This document shows, one piece after another, positions 25,087-34,544 of a stretch of DNA of 64,000 nucleotides (position 1 is its first letter; every line of letters starts with the position of its first letter). Below the pieces are notes generated by a model that had not been told where the DNA came from, ran no database searches, and saw only the letters and a program-made list of their open reading frames with translations. The translations under genes were made by a program, and so were the position numbers. Source of the stretch: Herbiconiux sp. (GTDB lineage: Bacteria > Actinomycetota > Actinomycetes > Actinomycetales > Microbacteriaceae); the NCBI RefSeq assembly GCF_004297105.1, contig NZ_SCVE01000012.1:744001-808000 (forward strand), written 5' to 3'.

Positions 25087-26066
25087 TACTTCTTCCTCGC
25101 TTCAAGGGTCTCGATCAGCTGCGGCACGACGGTGAACAGGTCGCCCACCACGCCGAAGTCGGCGATGTCGAAGATCGGTGCATCCGCGTCTTTGTTGATG
25201 GCCACGATCGTCTTCGCCGTCTGCATCCCGGCCCGGTGCTGGATGGCACCCGAGATGCCGACAGCGAGGTACAGCTGCGGCGCAACCGAGACGCCGGTCT
25301 GGCCCACCTGCGACGTCTGCGGAACATAGCCGGCGTCGACGGCCGCGCGCGACGCCCCCACGGCGGCGCCGAGCGCATCCGCGAGCTGCTCGACGAGCGC
25401 GAACTGCTCGTGTGATCCGAGCCCCCGCCCGCCGGAGACGACCTTGGCGGCCCCGCGCAGCTCGGGCCGGCTCGACTGCACCGTGGCCTCGGCGAACGAC
25501 TCGAGGGTGGCCGTCCGGGCCCCGGATGCGGCCACCGCGAGCGGCTCGGCAGAGGCTCCGGATGCGGCAGCCCGCTCGTCGATCGCACCTTGCCGGATCG
25601 TGACCACCGGTGCGCCGAAGGTGGCGGCCGAGTCGACACTGTAGGCACCGCCGTACACCGAGTGGTGAACCACGATCCCCTCGGTGTCGCGGGAGACCCC
25701 GACCGCGTCGACACCGATCGCGGAGCGGGTGCGCACCGCGAAGCGCCCCGCGACCTCCCTCCCGTCGATCGAGTTCGAGATGAGGACGGCGTGCGGCGAG
25801 ACGAGCTCGGCGGCCGCGATGAGAGCGTCGACGACCGGCGTCACGACCTCCGTCGCCACCCCATCGCTCTCCGCGGTGAGGATGCGCGCGGCGCCGAGTT
25901 CGGCTGCAGCGCGTGCGGCTGCCGCTCCGGCACCGGACCTGGTGACCAGGAGGCCCACCGGAGTGCCGATACCGGCAGCGGCGCCGAGCAAGCCGGCGGC
26001 GCTGGTGGCGAGCTCGCCTGACGGCGTCGTCTCGAGCAGTACGAGGATGGGTGCGTCGTCGGTCAT
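25086..26066 (-). CDS. etfA: Electron transfer flavoprotein, alpha subunit
   Basis: The 326-residue protein has the ETF-alpha N-terminal domain and the C-terminal FAD domain: [34 protein letters not shown] and [20 protein letters not shown] with [21 protein letters not shown] after it. These contact FAD. ETF carries electrons from acyl-CoA dehydrogenases to the quinone pool. The ATG at 26066 is 10 bp after etfB. It is followed with a one-base overlap by the cytochrome b gene. Length fits the family. Confidence 0.93.
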   Translation of the reverse strand: MTDDAPILVLLETTPSGELATSAAGLLGAAAGIGTPVGLLVTRSGAGAAAARAAAELGAARILTAESDGVATEVVTPVVDALIAAAELVSPHAVLISNSIDGREVAGRFAVRTRSAIGVDAVGVSRDTEGIVVHHSVYGGAYSVDSAATFGAPVVTIRQGAIDERAAASGASAEPLAVAASGARTATLESFAEATVQSSRPELRGAAKVVSGGRGLGSHEQFALVEQLADALGAAVGASRAAVDAGYVPQTSQVGQTGVSVAPQLYLAVGISGAIQHRAGMQTAKTIVAINKDADAPIFDIADFGVVGDLFTVVPQLIETLEARKK

Positions 26067-26076
26067 GAAGGATTCC

Positions 26077-26853
26077 TCACGCGAGTTTCTGCTGGACGAG
26101 GTACTCCGCGAGCTGCCGGCCCGCGTCGCCCTCATCGACGATCTTCGTTCCCGCCGTGCGAGGCGGCCTCTGGGCCACCGCGAGCAGGATCGACCGCGGC
26201 ACGCTCAGGTCGTCGGGGTCGATGTCGAGGTCGGCCGCCGTGAGGGCGGTGACCGGCTTCTTCTTGGCGGCCATGATTCCCTTGAAGGTGGGGAAGCGAG
26301 CATCCGGAAGTGCCTCGGTGATCGAGATCACGGCCGGCAGGGATGCCCGCACCCTCGCGATGCCCGCATCCGTCACCCGCTCTCCGCTCACGCCCTCGTC
26401 GGTGATCGAGACGTTCGTCAGTGCGCCGGCCAAGGGCACACCCAGGTGCTCGGCGATCATGGCGGGCAGCACGCCGCCGGAGCCGTCGGTCGAGAGGTTG
26501 CCGGTGATCACCAGGTCGAAGCCGGTGCGCTGCAGGGCGGCCGCCAGCACCTGGGCGGTGAGCCCGAGGTCGGCTCCGGCGAGCCGGTCGTCGGCGACGT
26601 GCACCACGCTCCCCGCACCCATGGCGAGGCCTTTGCGCAGACTGGTGGTGGCCGACTCCGGCGCCATCGACAGCAGCACGATCTCGGTGTCGGGGTGCGA
26701 GTCGGCGAATGCGAGGGCGACCTCGAGCGATCGCTCCGCGATCTCGTCGAGCACGGATTCGCCTGCGGCCCGATCGGCGAGGCCGGTCTCCGGGTCGAGC
26801 TTGCGATCGCCATAGGTGTCGGGAACCTCTTTGACCAGAACCACGATCTTCAT
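26077..26853 (-). CDS. etfB: Electron transfer flavoprotein, beta subunit
   Basis: The 258-residue protein starts [20 protein letters not shown] and contains the nucleotide-binding segment [25 protein letters not shown] and the late [29 protein letters not shown], all standard for ETF beta, which holds AMP or a second FAD. The usual DxxTGxVGPxxAE loop reads [13 protein letters not shown] here. It lies 79 bp downstream of the thiolase gene and 10 bp upstream of etfA on the same strand, so thiolase and ETF are probably transcribed together for acyl-CoA oxidation. Confidence 0.93.
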   Translation of the reverse strand: MKIVVLVKEVPDTYGDRKLDPETGLADRAAGESVLDEIAERSLEVALAFADSHPDTEIVLLSMAPESATTSLRKGLAMGAGSVVHVADDRLAGADLGLTAQVLAAALQRTGFDLVITGNLSTDGSGGVLPAMIAEHLGVPLAGALTNVSITDEGVSGERVTDAGIARVRASLPAVISITEALPDARFPTFKGIMAAKKKPVTALTAADLDIDPDDLSVPRSILLAVAQRPPRTAGTKIVDEGDAGRQLAEYLVQQKLA

Positions 26854-26932
26854 TCGACTCCTCTCCCTCGATTCCTGAATTCTGCCCCGAAGCGAGGACG
26901 CGCGACAGCCGTGGCTCGCCGATGGAGCGTCG

Positions 26933-28111
26933 TCACACGCGGATGATCAGCGCATCGCCCTGACCGCCCCCACCGCAGAGGGCGGCGGCGCCGTAGCCGC
27001 CACCGCGCCGGCGCAGTTCGTGGGCGAGCGTCAGCACCAGCCGCGCCCCGCTCATGCCCACCGGGTGGCCGAGCGCGATCGCCCCGCCGTTCGGGTTCAC
27101 GCGTTCGTGGTCGATGCCGAGTTGGCGCATCGAGGCGAGCGGCACGCTCGCGAAGGCCTCGTTCATCTCGAACACCGCGATGTCGTCGAGCGCGATGGCG
27201 TCCTGCCGGCGGAGCGCATCCTGGATCGCGCCGGCGGGCTGGAGGAGGAGCGACGGATCCGGCCCCGCCACGGTGCCGTAGCTCACGATCTCGGCGAGCC
27301 AGGAGATTCCCTGACGCTCGGCTTCGGATCGGCTCATCACCACGAGGGCCGCGGCTCCGTCGGAGAGCTGCGAGGCGGATCCGGCCGTGATCGTTCCCTC
27401 GGCGCCGAAGGCCGGGCGCAGACCCGCCAGGGACTCGGGCGTGGTGTCGCGGCGCACGCCCTCATCCGTGTCGACGACGGTCTCACCGCGCCGAGTCTTC
27501 ACCGTGACCGGCACGATCTCCTCGGCCAGCCGGCCGGAGTCGATGGCCGCGGCGGCCCGGCTGTGCGACGCGGCGGCGAACTCGTCCTGCGCCTCGCGCG
27601 AGATGTTCAGGGGGCGCTGGTGGCGATCGGTCGCCGCCCCCATCACCTCGTTCTCGATCGAGCAGATCAGGCCGTCGCGATCGAGCGCGTCTTCGAGGGG
27701 CGCGCCGCCGTATTTGAAGCCGGTGCGGGCGCCGCGCAGCAGATGCGGGGCATTGCTCATCGACTCGATGCCGCCGGCGACGCCCGCGGTCCAGTAGCCC
27801 GCGCGGATGGCCAGATCGGTCTGACCGATCGCGGCCAGGCCCGAGAGGCAGAGCTTGTTGATCGTGGTGGCCGGAACGGTGAGGGGGATCCCGCCCGCGA
27901 GGGCCGCCTGACGGGCGGGGTTCGCGCCCGTGCCGGCCTGCACGACGTTGCCGAGCGTCACGGCATCGAGCGAGGCCGGATCGACACCGGCGCGCTCCAG
28001 TGCGGCCCGGATGGCGATCGCCCCGAGCTCGGGTGCCGTGACGAGGGAGAGGCTGCCGAGCAGCTTCCCGATGGGAGTGCGCGCTCCGGCGACGATGACC
28101 GAGGTTTCCAT
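26933..28111 (-). CDS. Acetyl-CoA acetyltransferase (thiolase)
   Basis: The 392-residue thiolase has the acylated Cys at C88 (INKLCLSGL), the His of the second motif ([19 protein letters not shown]) and the C-terminal [10 protein letters not shown] with the proton-accepting Cys. It joins or splits acetyl-CoA units in acyl-CoA metabolism. The ATG at 28111 is preferred, with AAGGAG about ten bases upstream; an ATG nine bases earlier is too close to that site. It heads the minus-strand thiolase-etfBA-cytochrome b-SDR run. Its 5' end abuts the deletion that removed most of an acyl-CoA dehydrogenase gene on the other strand. Confidence 0.9.
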   Translation of the reverse strand: METSVIVAGARTPIGKLLGSLSLVTAPELGAIAIRAALERAGVDPASLDAVTLGNVVQAGTGANPARQAALAGGIPLTVPATTINKLCLSGLAAIGQTDLAIRAGYWTAGVAGGIESMSNAPHLLRGARTGFKYGGAPLEDALDRDGLICSIENEVMGAATDRHQRPLNISREAQDEFAAASHSRAAAAIDSGRLAEEIVPVTVKTRRGETVVDTDEGVRRDTTPESLAGLRPAFGAEGTITAGSASQLSDGAAALVVMSRSEAERQGISWLAEIVSYGTVAGPDPSLLLQPAGAIQDALRRQDAIALDDIAVFEMNEAFASVPLASMRQLGIDHERVNPNGGAIALGHPVGMSGARLVLTLAHELRRRGGGYGAAALCGGGGQGDALIIRV

Positions 28112-28149
28112 GTGGCCCATTCTCCTTCGAAAAGCCCCGGATGCCGTAG

Positions 28150-28296
28150 TGGCACGGGTTCGGCCCACCCGCGCGGATCGCCGAGTACGGTATCGAGGAG
28201 GTGGGTCGCGATCTGCGCGCGCACCAGATCGTGGAGGGCACGAACAAGGTGATGAGCCTGATCGTGGGTCGCTCCATCGTGGGAGGACGGATATGA
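28150..28296 (+). pseudogene. 3' remnant of an acyl-CoA dehydrogenase gene
   Basis: A 48-codon frame, closed upstream by TAG at 28147-28149, encodes the C-terminal helix of an acyl-CoA dehydrogenase: IAEYGIEEVGRDLRAHQIVE followed by GTNKVMSLIVGRS. The RDxRxHQIxEGTNxxM pattern is diagnostic and resembles isobutyryl-CoA dehydrogenases. The remaining 340 or so residues are absent: the thiolase start on the other strand is only 38 bp away. The remnant's TGA overlaps the HIBCH ATG (ATGA), so the original operon joint is preserved. Not expressed as a working enzyme. Confidence 0.85.
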
Positions 28297-29369
28297 GCGG
28301 CGGCCAGGAGACCGGGTCCGAGCCCGAGGTCGTGTTCACCCGCCGAGGTCGAGTGGGCGAGATCGCGCTCAACCGGCCGCGCGCCATCAATGCACTGAAC
28401 CACTCGATGGTCACCCTCATCCGCCGGCAGCTCGAGGCCTGGGCGACGGATGACGGCGTCGCGACGGTCGTGCTCGTGGGCCGCGGGGAACGCGGCCTCT
28501 GCGCGGGCGGTGACATCGTGTCGCTCTATCACGACGCCACATCGGGCGATCCCTCCTCGTCGATCGCGTTCTGGCGCGACGAGTACGCGCTGAATGCCGC
28601 GATCGCGCGCTATCCGAAGCCCTACGTGGCGATCATGGACGGCCTGGTGCTGGGGGGCGGCATCGGTCTCTCGGCGCACGGCTCGCATCGCATCGTCACC
28701 GAGCGCTCGAAGCTGGGGCTGCCCGAGACGGGCATCGGATTCATCCCGGATGTCGGAGCCACCTGGTTGTTGAGTCGCTCGCCGGGCCGGCTCGGCACCT
28801 ACCTCGCGCTCACCGCCGGGTCTGTCGGCGCCGGCGACGCGATCGAGGTCGGTCTGGCCGACCGGTTCGTGCGGAGCGACTGCCTGCCCGAGCTGCTGGC
28901 GGCCCTGGAGACGCAGGAACCGGATGCCGCCATCGCCGCGCTCGCGGAGCCGGCGCCCGAGTCCGAACTCGGCACAGCCCGCTGGTGGATCGACCCCGCC
29001 TTCTCTGCGGGTGGCGTCACCCGGATCCTCGCCGCCCTCCGGGCCGATCCGGCGAACGAGCGGGCGATCGCGACAGCCGCCACGATCGAGGCGAAGTCGC
29101 CGATCGCGGTGGCCGTGACCCTCGAGGCGCTGGCACGGGCATCCGTTCTCCCCGATCTGGAGGCGGCGCTCGCGCAGGAACTGCGGGTGTCGGCGCACTC
29201 CATCACCACCCCGGACTTCGCGGAGGGCGTGCGGGCCCAGGTGATCGACAAGGACCGCAACCCGCGGTGGCGGCCCGCATCCGCGAGCGAGGTCGAGCCC
29301 GAAGCGGTGGAGGCGTACTTCGGCGAGATCGACCCGCGCTTCGTGCCCGTGGACGCCCACAACCACTAG
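28293..29369 (+). CDS. 3-hydroxyisobutyryl-CoA hydrolase
   Basis: The 358-residue crotonase-fold protein hydrolyses 3-hydroxyisobutyryl-CoA in valine breakdown. Seen here: [15 protein letters not shown] (about 23-37), GLCAGGDI for the first oxyanion loop, [10 protein letters not shown], and [20 protein letters not shown] with the catalytic Glu of the HIBCH type. The C-terminal extension past 260 ([20 protein letters not shown]) separates it from plain enoyl-CoA hydratases. It starts inside the stop codon of the acyl-CoA dehydrogenase remnant, and mmsB follows 15 bp later, as in valine operons. Confidence 0.9.
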   Translation: MSGGQETGSEPEVVFTRRGRVGEIALNRPRAINALNHSMVTLIRRQLEAWATDDGVATVVLVGRGERGLCAGGDIVSLYHDATSGDPSSSIAFWRDEYALNAAIARYPKPYVAIMDGLVLGGGIGLSAHGSHRIVTERSKLGLPETGIGFIPDVGATWLLSRSPGRLGTYLALTAGSVGAGDAIEVGLADRFVRSDCLPELLAALETQEPDAAIAALAEPAPESELGTARWWIDPAFSAGGVTRILAALRADPANERAIATAATIEAKSPIAVAVTLEALARASVLPDLEAALAQELRVSAHSITTPDFAEGVRAQVIDKDRNPRWRPASASEVEPEAVEAYFGEIDPRFVPVDAHNH

Positions 29370-29384
29370 AGGCAGGAGAGACGC

Positions 29385-30296
29385 ATGCGGATCGCATTCA
29401 TCGGACTCGGACACATGGGCGCCCCGATGGCCCTCAATCTCGTGAAGGCGGGCCACGACGTCGTCGGCTTCGACCTCGTCGAGGCCGCCACGGTCGCTGC
29501 CCGCGAGGCAGGGGTCGCTGCGGTGGACAGTGCGGTGGAGGCGGTGGGCGACGCCGAGGTCGTCATCACCATGCTCCCTGCGGGCCGGCACGTCATCGAT
29601 GCCTACGGATCAGCGGATGCCCCGGGCCTCCTCGCCGCGGCACCGCCGGGCACGCTCTTCATCGACTCGTCGACGATCGCGGTCGACGATGCCCGTGCGG
29701 CACACGAGCTCGCGCGGGCCGCAGGCCACCGTGCCCTGGATGCCCCGGTCTCCGGAGGAGTCGTGGGCGCCGAAGCGGGCACGCTCGCGTTCATGGTGGG
29801 CGGCTCCGACGACGACTTCGCCGTGGCCGAACCCATCCTCGCGGCGATGGGCCGGCGCATCGTGCACTGCGGCGGCGCGGGGCTCGGCCAGGCCGCGAAG
29901 GTGTGCAACAACCTGATCCTCGGCATCACGATGATCGGCGTGAGCGAGGCGTTCGTGCTCGGCGAGCACCTGGGGTTGCCGAATCAGGCGCTCTTCGATG
30001 TGGCGTCGAACGCATCCGGTCAGTGCTGGGCGCTCACCACCAACTGCCCGGTGCCGGGGCCGGTGCCCACGAGCCCGGCGAACCGCGACTACCGGCCCGG
30101 ATTCGCGGCCGCGCTGATGGCCAAAGACCTGGGGCTCGCTGCCGAGGCCATCGCGTCGACGGGCGTCGACGCCGAGATCGGCCTGCTCGCGAACGCCATC
30201 TACCAGCGCTTCGCCGACGGCGGCGGGGCGGCCACCGACTTCTCCGGAATCATCACCGAGATACGAGCCACGAGCGGACAGGGAGCATGGACATGA
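29385..30296 (+). CDS. mmsB: 3-hydroxyisobutyrate dehydrogenase
   Basis: The 303-residue protein oxidises 3-hydroxyisobutyrate to methylmalonate semialdehyde with NAD. It has the Rossmann [20 protein letters not shown] (5-24), [22 protein letters not shown] (substrate-binding GGxxGAxxG type, about 120-141) and the catalytic Lys in [10 protein letters not shown] (about 170). GGAGAG before the ATG fits. It sits between HIBCH (15 bp gap) and an enoyl-CoA hydratase gene that overlaps its stop codon, completing three steps of the valine route. The next enzyme, methylmalonate-semialdehyde dehydrogenase, is not in the window. Confidence 0.92.
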   Translation: MRIAFIGLGHMGAPMALNLVKAGHDVVGFDLVEAATVAAREAGVAAVDSAVEAVGDAEVVITMLPAGRHVIDAYGSADAPGLLAAAPPGTLFIDSSTIAVDDARAAHELARAAGHRALDAPVSGGVVGAEAGTLAFMVGGSDDDFAVAEPILAAMGRRIVHCGGAGLGQAAKVCNNLILGITMIGVSEAFVLGEHLGLPNQALFDVASNASGQCWALTTNCPVPGPVPTSPANRDYRPGFAAALMAKDLGLAAEAIASTGVDAEIGLLANAIYQRFADGGGAATDFSGIITEIRATSGQGAWT

Positions 30297-31069
30297 CTGA
30301 CTACGAGAACATCCTCGTCGAGCGACGAGAGCGGGTGGGCATCATCACGCTGAACCGGCCGAAGGCGCTCAATGCACTGAACGCGGCGCTCATCCGCGAG
30401 GTGGGGGCGGCGGTGGCGGAGTTCGACACTGACCAGGGGATCGGGGCGATCGTGCTCACGGGTTCCGACCGCGCCTTCGCGGCCGGCGCCGATATCAAGG
30501 AGATGTCCTCGCTCAGCTACCGAGACGTCTACCTCGACGACCTGTTCGCCGGGTGGAGCCGCTTCACCGAGGCGCGCACCCCGATCATCGCCGCGGTGGC
30601 GGGGTTCGCTCTCGGAGGCGGCTGCGAGCTGGCGATGATGTGCGACATCCTGATCGCCGCCGACACCGCGAAGTTCGGCCAGCCCGAGATCAATCTGGGG
30701 GTCATCCCGGGCATGGGCGGCACGCAGCGCCTCACCCGCGCCGTCGGCAAGGCCAAGGCGATGGATCTCGTTCTCACCGGCCGGATGATGGGGGCCGACG
30801 AGGCCGAACGCGCAGGTCTCGTGGCGCGGGTCGTGCCGGCGGCCGAGTTGCTCGACACGGCGATCGACGTGGCCACCACCATCGCCTCGAAGTCACTGCC
30901 CGTGGCCTATGCCGCGAAGGAGTCGGTGAACGTGGCTTTCGAGTCGACTCTCGCCGAGGGTGTGCGCTTCGAACGCCGCACCTTCCAGGCGCTGTTCGCT
31001 CTCGCCGATCAGAAGGAGGGCATGGCCGCCTTCACGGAGAAGCGCGACCCGGCCTTCGTGCACGGCTGA
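30293..31069 (+). CDS. Enoyl-CoA hydratase
   Basis: The 258-residue crotonase-fold protein adds water to 2-enoyl-CoA. It shows [24 protein letters not shown] (oxyanion loop), [11 protein letters not shown] with the first catalytic Glu and [20 protein letters not shown] with the second, the two-Glu set of true hydratases. The ATG at 30293 overlaps the mmsB stop (ATGA) and has GGGAG seven bases upstream; an ATG at 30287 is too close to that site. In the valine route it would hydrate methacrylyl-CoA. It ends the operon, followed by a hairpin. Confidence 0.9.
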   Translation: MTDYENILVERRERVGIITLNRPKALNALNAALIREVGAAVAEFDTDQGIGAIVLTGSDRAFAAGADIKEMSSLSYRDVYLDDLFAGWSRFTEARTPIIAAVAGFALGGGCELAMMCDILIAADTAKFGQPEINLGVIPGMGGTQRLTRAVGKAKAMDLVLTGRMMGADEAERAGLVARVVPAAELLDTAIDVATTIASKSLPVAYAAKESVNVAFESTLAEGVRFERRTFQALFALADQKEGMAAFTEKRDPAFVHG

Positions 31070-31083
31070 TCGGTCGCGCACGG

Positions 31084-31100
31084 AGCAGGCCGGGCCTGCT
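31084..31100. terminator. Hairpin between enoyl-CoA hydratase and thioredoxin genes
   Basis: AGCAGGCC-G-GGCCTGCT, realistic as a 6-bp stem with a five-base loop, in the 37-bp gap between two convergent genes. It can serve both strands. Confidence 0.55.
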
Positions 31101-31106
31101 GCCGGT

Positions 31107-31505
31107 CTACTCGGCGGTGGCGGCCTGCGTGGCCTCCGCCTGCTGGGCGGCGACCGCCTCGGCGTACTCCTTCTTCACCGGCTCCATGTCGAGTTCGCGC
31201 ACCTGCTTGATGACGTCGTCGAGCACCGGCCCGGGCAGAGCGCCGGGCTGGGAGAAGAGGGGGATTCCGTCACGGTAGATGACGAGTGTGGGGATCGACG
31301 TGATGCCGTAGGAGCCGGCCAGCTGCTGCTGGTCTTCGGTGTCGACCTTCGCGAAGGTGATGTCGGAGTTGGCGTCGGAGGCCTTCTCGTACACGGGGGC
31401 GAACTGCTTGCAGGGGCCGCACCAATCGGCCCAGAAGTCGATCAGCACGATGCCGTCGGCGATGGTCTCGTCGTGGTTGTCGAGGGTGAGGGTCTTCGTG
31501 GTCAT
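31107..31505 (-). CDS. trxA: Thioredoxin
   Basis: The 132-residue protein has the thioredoxin fold with WCGPC at 28-32 (DFWADWCGPCKQ), the cis-Pro in TSIPTLVIY (about 72-80) and a GxxP-type end near GALPG. It reduces protein disulfides in the cytosol, with NADPH-thioredoxin reductase as electron source. An Ala/Glu/Gln-rich tail of about 20 residues extends past the usual 108-residue domain. It lies 40 bp downstream of the APC permease on the same strand and may be read from it. Confidence 0.93.
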   Translation of the reverse strand: MTTKTLTLDNHDETIADGIVLIDFWADWCGPCKQFAPVYEKASDANSDITFAKVDTEDQQQLAGSYGITSIPTLVIYRDGIPLFSQPGALPGPVLDDVIKQVRELDMEPVKKEYAEAVAAQQAEATQAATAE

Positions 31506-31545
31506 ACAGCCATTAACGGCACAGAACCCGCGGAATTCCCAGCTC

Positions 31546-33567
31546 TCAGCTGACGTGCACCTCGGGCCGGTGCGAGCGGTCCTTCTCCGCGCGACGCAGC
31601 ACCTCGCGGGTGACGGGGGCCACCTCGCCCGTGCCGGTCACGAGGAACTTGAACATGTTCGACAGTGGGCTGCCCTCGGTCCACTCGAAGTAGATGTCGG
31701 GCACGGTTCCGGTGAGATCGCGGATCTCGAGCAGGACGGTGGCGATGGTGTTCGGGATGTTGCCGCTCGTCACCTTGAGCACCCGGAACCCGTGCACCGC
31801 TTCGCCACGCACCACGAGGTCTTCTTCGAAGTCGGAGGAGTCGGAGGGGTAGACCTCGAGGAAGATCACGGGCGATCGCTGCGGGATGCCGCTGTCGCGA
31901 CGCTCCTCCGCGATCTTCGAGCGGTACTCCTCCGCCGAGCCGTCATCCGGTTCGTTCGCGATGATCCGGATGGAGTCGTACTCGTCGGCATCCGTCAGAA
32001 CGAAGTCGAGCGCCTGCGGGTCGAGTGTGACGGAGGTCGCGCGCAACTGGAACGACCGGTGCACCCGCGACACGATCGACACCACGATGATGCCGAGGAT
32101 GAACAGGGCCGCGATCCGCACGCCGTCGGGCCGCTCGATGATGTTGGCGATGGTCGTGTAGAGGAAGACGACCGTCACCACCGCGAAGGCGATGGTGGCA
32201 CCGCGTTGCTTCTTGCGCTTCGCCGAGAGCGTGACGGCGAGCGAGGCCGAGGTGATGAGCACCAGCACGCCGGTGGCGTAGGCGCCGGCCTGCGCATCCA
32301 CGTTCGCACCGAACACGAGCGTGATGATGACCGCGATGGCGAAGAACACGAGCACGAGCGGCCGCACCGCGCCCGCCCAGTGCGGGGCCATGCCGTAGCG
32401 CGGCAGGTAGCGCGGTACGAGGTTGAGCAGGCCGGCCAGGGCGGATGCGCCCGCGAACCACAGGATGGCGATGGTGGCGATGTCGTAGGCGGTGCCGAAC
32501 CCGTCGCCCAGGAACTGGTGGGCCAGATAGGCCAGCGCACGGCCGTTGGCGGGGCCGCCCGCCTCGAAGTCCTTCTGCGGGATGAGCAGGGTGGTGACGA
32601 GGCTCGAGGTGATGAGGAAGGCGCTCATGATCACGGCTGCGGTGGTGAGCAGCCGCTTGCCACCCCGGATGCGGGCCACCGGCACGCCCGTGGCGTCACC
32701 CGTGGTTCCCGGCATCCGCGTGCCGTTCGTGCCGTTCTTGATCTGCGGCATCACCGCCACCCCGGTCTCGAAGCCGGAGAGGCCCAGCGCGAGCTTCGGG
32801 AAGGCGATGAGCGCGATGCCCACCATCACGAGCGGATTGCCGTGCTGAGCGCTGAGGGCGGCCCACCAGTCGGTGACCACCACGGTGTTCTCGAACACGT
32901 GCGCGATGGAGACGATCACCACCACGGCGTTCAGCACGAGGAACACGGCCACCAGCACCACGGCGATGTTGATCGCCTCCTTGAAGCCGCGCAGGAACAC
33001 GACGGCCAGCGCCAGGATCAGCACGAGGGTGATGATCACCTGATTGCCCTCGAACCACGACGGGGCGAACGGGTTCTCGATGGCGTGCGCACTGGCATCC
33101 GCGGCGGAGAGGGTGATGGTGATCATGAAGTCGGTGGCGGCGAAGCCGAGCAGCACCAGCACCACGAGTTTGCCGCCCCACCAGGGCAGCAGTTTCTCGA
33201 GCATCTGGATCGAACCCTCGCCGCGGTAGCTCTCGCGGGCCACGCGGCGGTACACCGGCAGGGCCCCGAGCAGGGTCACGAGCACGAGCACGATCGTGGC
33301 GATGGGGGAGAGCAGCCCGGCCGCGAGGGCCGCGATGGCGGGCTGGTAGCCGAGCGTCGAGAAGTAGTCGACACCGGTGAGGCACATCACGCGCCACCAC
33401 GAGTGCGTCTTCTCGGGCTTCGCGGCACCCGGTCCGGGATGCCGGCCGGTGCGGTCGACCAGCCCGTCGGTCAGCCAGCGGCGCAGCGCGGAGCGCTTCT
33501 CGGGCTCATCGGTCCACGGCTCGCCGGGGGTGATGGGCGATCCGGCTCCGACAGTGGGCGACGACAT
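31546..33567 (-). CDS. APC-superfamily membrane permease
   Basis: The 673-residue protein has a 50-residue soluble N-terminus, about 12 membrane spans (roughly 65-505) and a cytoplasmic C-terminal domain of about 165 residues. The first spans carry [20 protein letters not shown], a broken-helix entry typical of APC carriers. Substrate could be an amino acid or potassium; nothing here decides. The ATG at 33567 gives MSSPTVGAG; a second frame start at 33582 adds five residues. Upstream lies a long inverted repeat that separates it from xth. The C-terminal domain may regulate transport. Confidence 0.72.
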   Translation of the reverse strand: MSSPTVGAGSPITPGEPWTDEPEKRSALRRWLTDGLVDRTGRHPGPGAAKPEKTHSWWRVMCLTGVDYFSTLGYQPAIAALAAGLLSPIATIVLVLVTLLGALPVYRRVARESYRGEGSIQMLEKLLPWWGGKLVVLVLLGFAATDFMITITLSAADASAHAIENPFAPSWFEGNQVIITLVLILALAVVFLRGFKEAINIAVVLVAVFLVLNAVVVIVSIAHVFENTVVVTDWWAALSAQHGNPLVMVGIALIAFPKLALGLSGFETGVAVMPQIKNGTNGTRMPGTTGDATGVPVARIRGGKRLLTTAAVIMSAFLITSSLVTTLLIPQKDFEAGGPANGRALAYLAHQFLGDGFGTAYDIATIAILWFAGASALAGLLNLVPRYLPRYGMAPHWAGAVRPLVLVFFAIAVIITLVFGANVDAQAGAYATGVLVLITSASLAVTLSAKRKKQRGATIAFAVVTVVFLYTTIANIIERPDGVRIAALFILGIIVVSIVSRVHRSFQLRATSVTLDPQALDFVLTDADEYDSIRIIANEPDDGSAEEYRSKIAEERRDSGIPQRSPVIFLEVYPSDSSDFEEDLVVRGEAVHGFRVLKVTSGNIPNTIATVLLEIRDLTGTVPDIYFEWTEGSPLSNMFKFLVTGTGEVAPVTREVLRRAEKDRSHRPEVHVS

Positions 33568-33587
33568 GCTCCATCTATACACGCTTC

Positions 33588-33659
33588 CCTCCTCGCGACC
33601 CGCCGATTTTGGCCCTAAGAGTGCCGTTTTGGGACCAAAATCGACGGGTCGCGAGGAGG
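33588..33659. terminator. 25-bp inverted repeat after xth
   Basis: Arms of 25 bases (33588-33612, 33635-33659) pair with a single mismatch around a 22-base loop. The arms begin CCTCCTCGCGACCCG and end with GATTTTGG. It directly follows the xth stop codon and precedes the permease start. Terminator or palindromic repeat element. Confidence 0.65.
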
Positions 33660-33660
33660 A

Positions 33661-34503
33661 TCAGCCGAAGATCATCGGGCGGTCGTCGTCATCGTCGGGG
33701 GAATCGAGGTCGAGATCGACCACGACGGGAACGTGGTCGCTCGGGGCGTCGCCCTTGCGCTCGTTGCGCTCGATGCGCGCATCCGTCACCAGGTCGGCGA
33801 AGGGTTGCGAGCCCATGATGAAGTCGATGCGCATGCCCTCGTTGCGGGGGAAGCGGAGCTGCTTGTAGTCCCAGTAGGTGTAGCCCTCGGGAACGATGGG
33901 GCGCACCACGTCCGTGAGGCCGATCTGCTCGAACGCGGCGAAGGCGGCGCGCTCGGGGGCGGAGACGTGGGTGGAGCCCTCGAAGGCGGAGAGGTCCCAG
34001 ACATCCGTGTCCAGAGGGGCGATGTTCCAGTCGCCCATGAGGGCGAGCGGCTGCGACGGATGCGCGGCGAGCCACTGCTCGGTCTGCGTCGCGAGCTCGT
34101 TCAGCCACGCGAGCTTGTAGGTGTAGTGCGGGTTGTCGAGCTCGCGGCCGTTCGGCACGTAGAGCGTCCAGAGCCGCACCCCGTCGACCGTGACGCCCAG
34201 TGCGCGGGCCTCGAGGGGCAGCGATCCGTCATCGAGGGGCTTGCCGAAGCCGGGCATTCCGGTGAACGTGTTGGCCACATCCGTCATCGGCAGGCGGCTG
34301 GCGAACGCCACGCCGTTCCACTGGTTGAGGCCGTGCAACACCACCTCGTAGCCGGCCTCCTGGAAGGCCTCGAAGGGGAACTGCGACTCCTTGCACTTGA
34401 TCTCCTGCATGCCGAGCACGTCGACGTCTTCGCGCACGAGCCAGTCGACCACCCGTCCCACTCGGGCGCGGATGGAGTTCACGTTCCAGGTGGCAACACG
34501 CAT
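33661..34503 (-). CDS. xth: Exodeoxyribonuclease III (AP endonuclease)
   Basis: The 280-residue EEP-family nuclease repairs abasic sites and 3' blocks. Motifs in order: TWNVNSIRAR (N7), LGMQEIKCK with the metal Glu (about 34), LYVPNGRE, LMGDWNIAP (Asp and Asn pair, about 151-159), MRIDFIMGS, and the final SDHVPVVVDLDL with the catalytic Asp-His. The ATG at 34503 is preceded on the minus strand by TAGCGT and six bases, the leaderless pattern. It lies back to back with the BrkB-type gene, whose -10 is exactly 17 bp from its own. Confidence 0.92.
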   Translation of the reverse strand: MRVATWNVNSIRARVGRVVDWLVREDVDVLGMQEIKCKESQFPFEAFQEAGYEVVLHGLNQWNGVAFASRLPMTDVANTFTGMPGFGKPLDDGSLPLEARALGVTVDGVRLWTLYVPNGRELDNPHYTYKLAWLNELATQTEQWLAAHPSQPLALMGDWNIAPLDTDVWDLSAFEGSTHVSAPERAAFAAFEQIGLTDVVRPIVPEGYTYWDYKQLRFPRNEGMRIDFIMGSQPFADLVTDARIERNERKGDAPSDHVPVVVDLDLDSPDDDDDRPMIFG

Positions 34504-34509
34504 GCCTCA

Positions 34510-34538
34510 ACGCTACCGGGCCCCACCGGCCTTAGGCT
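34510..34538. promoter_or_regulatory. Back-to-back leaderless promoters of xth and the BrkB-type gene
   Basis: The minus-strand -10 TAGCGT (34510-34515) lies six bases from the xth ATG. The plus-strand -10 TAGGCT (34533-34538) lies six bases from the other ATG at 34545. The 17 bp between them is the usual -35/-10 spacing, so each -10 sits where the other promoter's -35 would be. The two promoters cannot both be occupied. Confidence 0.6.
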
Positions 34539-34544
34539 GGCGGC

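Noticed and set aside
28985..30292. 5' extension of the enoyl-CoA hydratase frame through mmsB
   Set aside because: The extension is out of frame with the real HIBCH and mmsB genes and is Arg-rich; the hydratase begins at 30293 with ATGA overlap.
31339..33618. 759-codon open frame antisense to the APC permease gene
   Set aside because: His/Asp/Arg-rich shadow without hydrophobic pattern; the minus strand encodes a clear 12-span permease.
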